The notes under the pieces were generated by a model. The model saw nothing but the letters and a program-made list of their open reading frames with translations, was not told the origin of the DNA and did not search any database. The translations under genes and the position numbers were made by a program. Shown piece after piece: positions 58,238 through 64,000 of a DNA stretch of 64,000 nt; the first letter of the stretch is position 1; every line of letters begins with the position of its first letter. This DNA comes from Orychophragmus violaceus (Eukaryota; Streptophyta; Magnoliopsida; Brassicales; Brassicaceae), in the NCBI GenBank assembly GCA_030180135.1, contig CM058231.1:30321034-30385033 (forward strand). The letters are read 5' to 3'.

Positions 58238-61200
58238 GGTTTTCACTTATAGATCCCTTTTAGGCTTGGTTTTGTATTAAGTAATTGCTACAATTCATTT
58301 TCTTGTAAGAATTTGAATGTTTTTCATTTTGATAAAAGACAAGTTTTGTTCTTTTGATCTTAATGAAATATTAATTGTAGCACCCTATTCATGGAATGGG
58401 TTTTATATCTTAAACCAAAGAGTGCCTAAATGTAACATAAATACCGAATTGGTTTAAATCTGATGAATTAAACCTGATTTTTCTTGGCATAAAAGTCTTG
58501 GTCACATAGAGTAAGTCGGATTCAGAAATCCCATAGTTATGGACTGTTGGGCTCATTTGATAAGATATCTTATGAGACTTGAATTCTGTTTACTAGACCA
58601 AAAGGTAAAGGGCCTATCTTAGCCAAGCTAGAGAAAAGCCCAAAGGCTTATTGGACCTGGAACATACTCATGTATGTGGCCGAATGAGCAGTAATGCCAG
58701 AGAAAAATCTCCTATACTTCATTGTCTCTACTGATTACTTCAGTGAGTGTGACTGTGTTCATTTGATGAGACACAAGTCGGAATTCTTTGACATGGTCGA
58801 AAGAGTTCCAGAATGAAGTATAGGATCTAAATGACAAAAGTATTAAGACTCTGGATTATAATCATGAGTGAGAATACTTAAGTCATTGATTATGTGATCA
58901 TCTGAATGAGTGTGAAAGAATCAGATCTTATTAGAGATGATTAAAGATGAATCACACGAATCTTCCATGATATTTTAAGAATAACGCTCTAGAAATATCT
59001 AAGTTTACGCTGAAATAGTTCCACAAATATCGGTTGAAAGACACCACGTTAATGTGGATTGGAATCGATCCAAATTTGTCTTTACTAAGTATTTGTAGTT
59101 GTGCTACTTCGCTGGTTGTCCTAGAGAAACTAAGGCTTGTTATTTTTACGTCCAATCTGTTTTCTAAGAAGGGAAGTTATTTTCCAAGAAGAACAGTGGG
59201 AGTAAAAGCATAACTCGAAGTTTTCAAAGGGAAACCAAGGCTCGGTACTTTTACGACCATTTTGTTTTCTAAGAAGGGAAGTTACTTTCCAAGAAGAACA
59301 GTGGGAGTAAAAGTACAACTCGAAGAAATTCGAGAAATACAGGAGGCTGCTTTACCTATTGAGGCAGAGCAGCGGAAGGATTTACAGATTTCTGTAGAAT
59401 CTACACCTGTGGAGCCTGAAGTTCGCAGATATGAATGAATCAGTTACTAATCAGAGAGTGATTTCTCGTCATTAGTTGAACCTGATAATCATTGAAAGCT
59501 CGCATGATCTGATAATCATTGAAAGCAACGAATCTGCGAAATTCAAAGAAGCGAAAGTAAGCCCGGACTCCGAAAAATTACATTTTATGTAAGTTAGCTT
59601 CATCGATCCATTCATGGATGGAAGCAAACATATCGGAGTTGGAATCTTCGTTCTGTTAAAGTAGTCAAGGTTTTGACTTGAACAGGAACGAAGCGGAACT
59701 GTGTGTTTACTAATAGATTAGTGGGAGTGATATTGCATTTCTCAAAGTGTATGTCGAAGACATACAGATTCTCGGATATAACGTCCCAACGCTGTAGTCG
59801 GTAAAGGACTAGCTTGGGAGTTGGTTTTATGATTGACATGGATAAAGCCACGTAGTTCTTGGATTTTGGATCTAGAAGATAGAGATCCAAAAGAGCTGGT
59901 AGGACAAAGTCAGGATTCTTAAATTGACAAAGTCCTACACGTTTTGAGCAATCCAAGAAGGGTTTAATGCCAATGTCACATGGCATTAAGTTAAGCAAGA
60001 TACAGTATCCTACGATAACTGCTGAGCTTAAATGCATGGATAGGATTCCATATGCTTCGGTAATTGGATCTATCATGTATGCCATGAAACGTACTTGTTT
60101 GATGTTGCTTTAATGTTAAGCAAGACAAGTAAAAGACCAGTCAAATCCAGCAAAGAATCAAGTTTCCTAAAGTATGTCCTAAAGTATTTGAGGAATACTA
60201 AGGATAAGTTCTTGATTTACGAAGAAAGTGATGTGCTACAAGTCAGCAGAGTCTGAAAGGCAAGTTTCCAACAGACAAAGATGATTTCCGGTCACAGTCC
60301 GATTATATCTTGTGTCTGTCTGGCGGTGCAAGGCACTGTTGCTGACTCCATGACTTAAACTGAGCATTTCGCAGTTTTTGAAAGCGGCGAAAGAGGTTGT
60401 TTGGAAAGAAGAGTTCGTCACTGAACTTGATGTGATTCCCAGCATAGATGAGACTAGCTGCACATCAGAGGTCCAAACACCTTGAGATAAATGACAGAGA
60501 TGTTAAGTAGATCAGCAAGTTTCAACAAATGAGAACGTTGCTAATCTATTAACGAAGCCACTCCTTAGCCCTAAGCACGAGTCACGGACTGTAGCTGTAG
60601 GATAAGTGAAGTTAAGATGTAGTCTTAATTTTCAGTGGGAGTTAGTAAAGGGCTTTATTTAGTTATTGATATGTTCTTGTAAAACATTTGAGATGTTTGA
60701 TAATGAAATTATTATTTGAAGATTATTTTAACTGTGATGAAATAATCGTTCCAAAATGATATGAACCATTTTATAGGTCATCGAAGTAAATGACTTGATC
60801 TTGAGTCATCGAAGTCATTTAGCTTGATCATGAGACCCTATATTTGATGGATGTTTTATATCATCCTGTCCCTAGTCAAAGGTTGTTGAAATTGGAACAC
60901 CAACAACCGTGTGAGACTGGATTGGTACGTGACTTATGACAAAGTCTCAGTATGTCATAGATGCTCGGCATCAAAGTCAGTACATAGGTGTATGTTGGGG
61001 AACATACGACCGGACAAGACCCGATTATAAGAACTCTTCAGGATATTTATATCTGTGTCATAAGAGATTCTTACTACGACTATAGAGTATAGTCCTTAGA
61101 CCTGAGTTCACATGCATGTGACTGCACATGGACTGATGTACTTTGATCATTGTCTAACGCTATCATTCTGTGATAGCTATAAGGACCTTGTTTGGGTACA

Positions 61201-61479
61201 TCATGAAATGAGTAGTTTACAGTGATGGAACAAGATGGGATTTGTCCCTCCAATATAAATGGAGTGAATATCTCTAGGCCAATCGGAGATTTGAATACTG
61301 GAAAACGCATGGCCATGCTCAAACGGACTTTCCCGAGTCGTTTGGATTGTCAGTATCAAATCAGAGTCCGATGAACAAGATTAGGCTTTATAAGGATGAC
61401 ACTAATCTTGCCTTATGACTAATCGAGATATTGAGACAAAAGGATTATGAATACAGAGATTCCAGTACAAGTGGGAGAT
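58238..61479 (+). pseudogene. copia A pol relic and 3' noncoding region
   Basis: Remnants of integrase, RT and RNase H can be traced by similarity to copia B and E (for example the region 59640..59780 corresponding to SRSWNLRFDE ... YVDDI, and 60170..60600 corresponding to RNase H and the C-terminus), but with many stops and indels. A partial ~120-bp duplication is near 59155..59300. The hairpin is at 61078..61095 and the polypurine tract at 61468..61479. Confidence 0.82.
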
Positions 61480-62153
61480 TGTTGGAATTGTGTCCAGTAA
61501 TCTCGGTACTGTCTCTAGAAAGTAAGAGTATCTCAATGATCAGACATAAGTCATATAATACTGGGGGTCATGATGGCTTGCTAGAGTCCGCTCATGATCT
61601 ATAAGTCTTGGACTTATTGCCTTTATTATATGATCCCATATGGGTCACACGCCTAAGCTAACAGGAAAATGTGTAGGAACGGTTTTAGCAGAAGTACAGT
61701 AAAAGTGCTAGGCATTTACTGTACTTGGAGAGAATAAAAGGTTTAGCCACTGTGCATCGATCGATGCATAAGGTGCAACGATCGATGCAGTGCGCAAACA
61801 CCGACGAGTTAATTGGTATTTGGGCCAAATGGCCCAAACGGAACAGGACGAGTTTTGTGTCATAAAACTCGAGTTTCAGACTGATTAACCCTAACACTTG
61901 AGCCGTAAACTCTCTCTCTCTGCGCCGAGTTCCCTTGGTGGTCTAGCAGCTGTTTCCTGTGAAAGCGTGTGTGAACCTTTGGAGGATTCATCCCTCGGTG
62001 TTTCTCTGATCTCAGACATACCATCTTCTTCCGCTGCAATAACAGGTATAAGGTGAGATCATCATTTGTTTCTATTCTGAGAAGAACCTAGATCGCATGT
62101 TTAGGATAATCTGAATCTGGAATTGAATCAGGATTCATCTAAACGTTCCAACA
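61480..62153 (+). repeat. copia A 3' LTR
   Basis: Identical to the 5' LTR except at three positions seen by eye. Palindrome cores TCGATCGA at 61757..61764 and ACGATCGA at 61778..61785, 21 bp apart. Confidence 0.95.
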
Positions 62154-64000
62154 GCTTCACCCATGTATTTCATGGAAAAACAACTTCCAAGCCAGTCCTT
62201 TACCGACTTCAGCATTGGAACGTCGTTTCCGAGAAGCAGTATGTCATCGACATATAGAATAAGAAATACTATCTTGCTCCCACTAGTTTTCTTATACACG
62301 CATTGTTCTTCTTCGTTTCTGATGAAGTCAAATTGTTTGATCGCTTCATCAAAACGAAGATTCCAGCTCCTCGATGCTTGCTTCAATCCATAAATGGATT
62401 TATGAAGCTTGCATACTTTCCCAGCATTCTTTGGATCTATGTAACCGTCAGGTTGTGTCATATACACATCCTCTTCCAGAATTCCATTCAGGAAGGCGGT
62501 TTTCACGTCCATCTGCCAAATTTCATAATCATGAAAAGCTGCAGTTGCTAGTAGAATCCGAATAGATTTCATCATTGCCACTGGGGAATAGGTTTCATCG
62601 TAATCCACACCGTGAACTTGTCTGAAACCTTTTGCCACCAACCTGGCTTTATAAATCTGGACATTTCCATCCACGTCAATCTTCTTCTTGAAGATCCATT
62701 TGCACTCGATGGCTTTTACACCAGCGGGTAAGTCAACCAACGAAAACACTTGGTTGACCGACATGGAGTCCATTTCGGAATCAGTGGCTTTACGCCACTT
62801 AGAGGAATCTGGGCCCATCATGGCTTGATTGAAGTTCGATGGTTCATCACCATCAATGATCAGAAGATCATGACAGTTAGTCACGAGGAATCCTTGATAT
62901 CTCTCGGGTTCGTGACGGATCCTCCCGGATCTTCGAACTTCAGGTACTACAGGTTCAGGCTCTACAATTTCTTGTAGGTCCTCCTGCTGCTCTTCCTCAT
63001 TAGGTTGAGCAGTATCCTATTCATCTTGAATTTCTTCAAGCAGTACCTTACTACCACTGTCTTTCTTAGAGAGAAACTCCCTCTCAAGAAAGTTACAATC
63101 CCGGGCAACAAAGATCTTGTTCTCGGATCGTAGATAGAAGTAATAAGCCTTGGTTTCCTTCGGATAACCAATGAAGTAGCATTTATCAGACTTTGGTGTA
63201 AGCTTGTCAGAGATCAATCTCTTGACATAGGCTTCACAACCCCAAATTCTAAGATAAGACAGCACCGGAGCTTCTCCAGTCCATAATTCATATGGTGTCT
63301 TTGCTACTGCTTTTGATGGCGCTCTATTTAGAGTGAACACTGCTGTTAGCAGAGCATATCCCCAAAGGGATATTGGAAGGTCTGTGTGACTCATCATAGA
63401 TCGAACCATATCCAATAAGGTCCGATTTCTCCTCTCAGACACACCATTCCATTGTGGTGTTCCAGGAGGAGTGAGTTGGGATACGATCCCACACTCTCTC
63501 AGATGATCACTGAATTCTTGGCTTAAGTATTCTCCTCCTCGGTCGGACCGAAGAGCCTTAATGCTTTTGCCAAGTTGGTTCTGTACTTCATTTTGGAATT
63601 CTCTGAATTTCTCAAACGATTCAGACTTATGTTTCATCAAATAAACATATCCATACCTACTGAAATCATCAGTGAAGGTAATGAAGTACTGATAGTTTCC
63701 TCTTGCATTTGTGGACATTGGGCCACACACATCAGTGTGTATCAGGCCCAATAAGTCACTGGCCCTCTCGTTAGGTTTATTAAAGGGGGCCCGGGTCATT
63801 TTGCCCATCATGCAGGATTCGCATTTCTCACATGACTCAAAGTCAAATGAGCCAAGAAGTCCATTCGAATGGAGCCTCTTGATGCGTTTCTCGCTGATGT
63901 GCCCTAAACGACAATGCCATAGAAACGTTCGGTTCTCCTCATTAGGTTTGAACCGTTTGGTATCAATGTTATAAATTGGCGCGGATTGATCAAGTATGTA
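62154..64000 (-). CDS. copia B integrase and RT, one in-frame stop
   Basis: Minus strand, entering from the right edge. GAG-pre-integrase zinc-binding region (RLGHISEKR, CEKCESCMMGKM), integrase core with HTDVCGPMS, FTDDFSRYGYVYLM and NGVSERRNRTLLDMVRSMMS (D, D and E region), PLW-type WGYALLTAVFTLNRAP, then the linker. A TAG at about 63017 interrupts the polyprotein before DTAQPNEEEQQED. After it RT runs from WRKATDSEMDS through ECKWIFKKKIDVDGN, WQMDVKTAFLNGILEEDVYM, the catalytic YVDDILLLGND and SMKYMGEA at the copia A insertion. Only that stop separates this stretch from an intact frame. Confidence 0.92.

Larger units (their letters stand above)
54912..62153 (+). mobile_element. copia A, complete, young, non-autonomous (gag-only family)
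   Basis: 7242 bp with 674-bp LTRs (54912..55585, 61480..62153) that differ at three bases by eye, and target duplication GCTTC (54907..54911, 62154..62158) within copia B pol. Plus-strand order: LTR, primer site, leader, gag, pol relic, 3' noncoding region, polypurine tract, LTR. Opposite orientation to copia B. Confidence 0.96.
52549..64000 (-). mobile_element. copia B, near-intact pol, 5' end beyond window
   Basis: The 3' LTR is 52549..53174 (626 bp), next to polypurine tract, 3' noncoding region and pol. Pol is interrupted by copia A at 54911/62154 and otherwise open apart from one stop. Inserted in the gag region of Tat G. The LTR is the same type as in copia A, C and D, making B a likely autonomous relative of those gag-only copies. 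The 5' LTR, gag and protease are to the right of the window. Confidence 0.92.

Overview
The window is nested transposable-element DNA from a flowering plant, most probably a Brassicaceae (Arabidopsis/Brassica-type) pericentromeric or heterochromatic block. The grounds are the mix of Athila and Tat Ty3/gypsy elements, Ty1/copia elements primed by initiator tRNA-Met, a CACTA transposon, TTTAGGG-like repeats and plant GT-AG introns. I see no tRNA, rRNA or clear single-copy host gene. The only candidate non-transposon gene is a 108-codon ORF at 7398..7724, which sits inside the CACTA element.

Layout, left to right. (1) 1..8668: 3' part of a CACTA (En/Spm) element with a spliced TNP2-like transposase gene (3..3048), a spliced second gene with a Transposase_24-like region and three tandem C-terminal domains (3230..6134), a telomere-like tandem repeat, the small gene, subterminal GCTAT repeats and the 3' terminus at 8668. 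(2) 8669..10489: 3' end of a gypsy element, with its LTR at 8988..10489. (3) 10490..13393: 3' half of a copia element E (RT/RNase H and LTR). (4) 13394..52548: an old Tat-type gypsy element G read on the minus strand, with an antisense extra ORF at 13640..16623. G has been opened by four later insertions, three of them with target-site duplications verifiable here: copia C (18186..25757, TTTCC), copia F (26941..34018, CCTGG), Athila H (34638..51918, g/cACGT) and copia B (52549 to beyond the window). H contains copia D (40926..48379, AAAGC). B contains copia A (54912..62153, GCTTC).

How the parts relate. Copia A, C and D are one family. They keep an encoded gag ending in a stub of protease and carry the same wreck of integrase/RT, yet A and D have nearly identical LTRs, so they were mobilised recently in trans. 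Copia B has matching LTRs and an almost intact pol, and is the obvious type of helper. Copia F is a second, independent gag-only element; copia E, with a related LTR, keeps RT/RNase H.

The most unusual signal is a 16-bp palindrome of the type TGTGTCGATCGACACA or TGCATCGATCGATGCA. It occurs in pairs or short arrays whose cores are nearly always 21 bp apart (13-bp spacer). It is in copia LTRs of two families, copia leaders, Athila LTRs, the Athila leader and 3' region, and inside Athila coding sequence. A TCGGTCG version is in the LTR of the gypsy at 8988. These elements do not share ancestry at those positions, so the spacing looks like a convergent or transferred cis-acting module.
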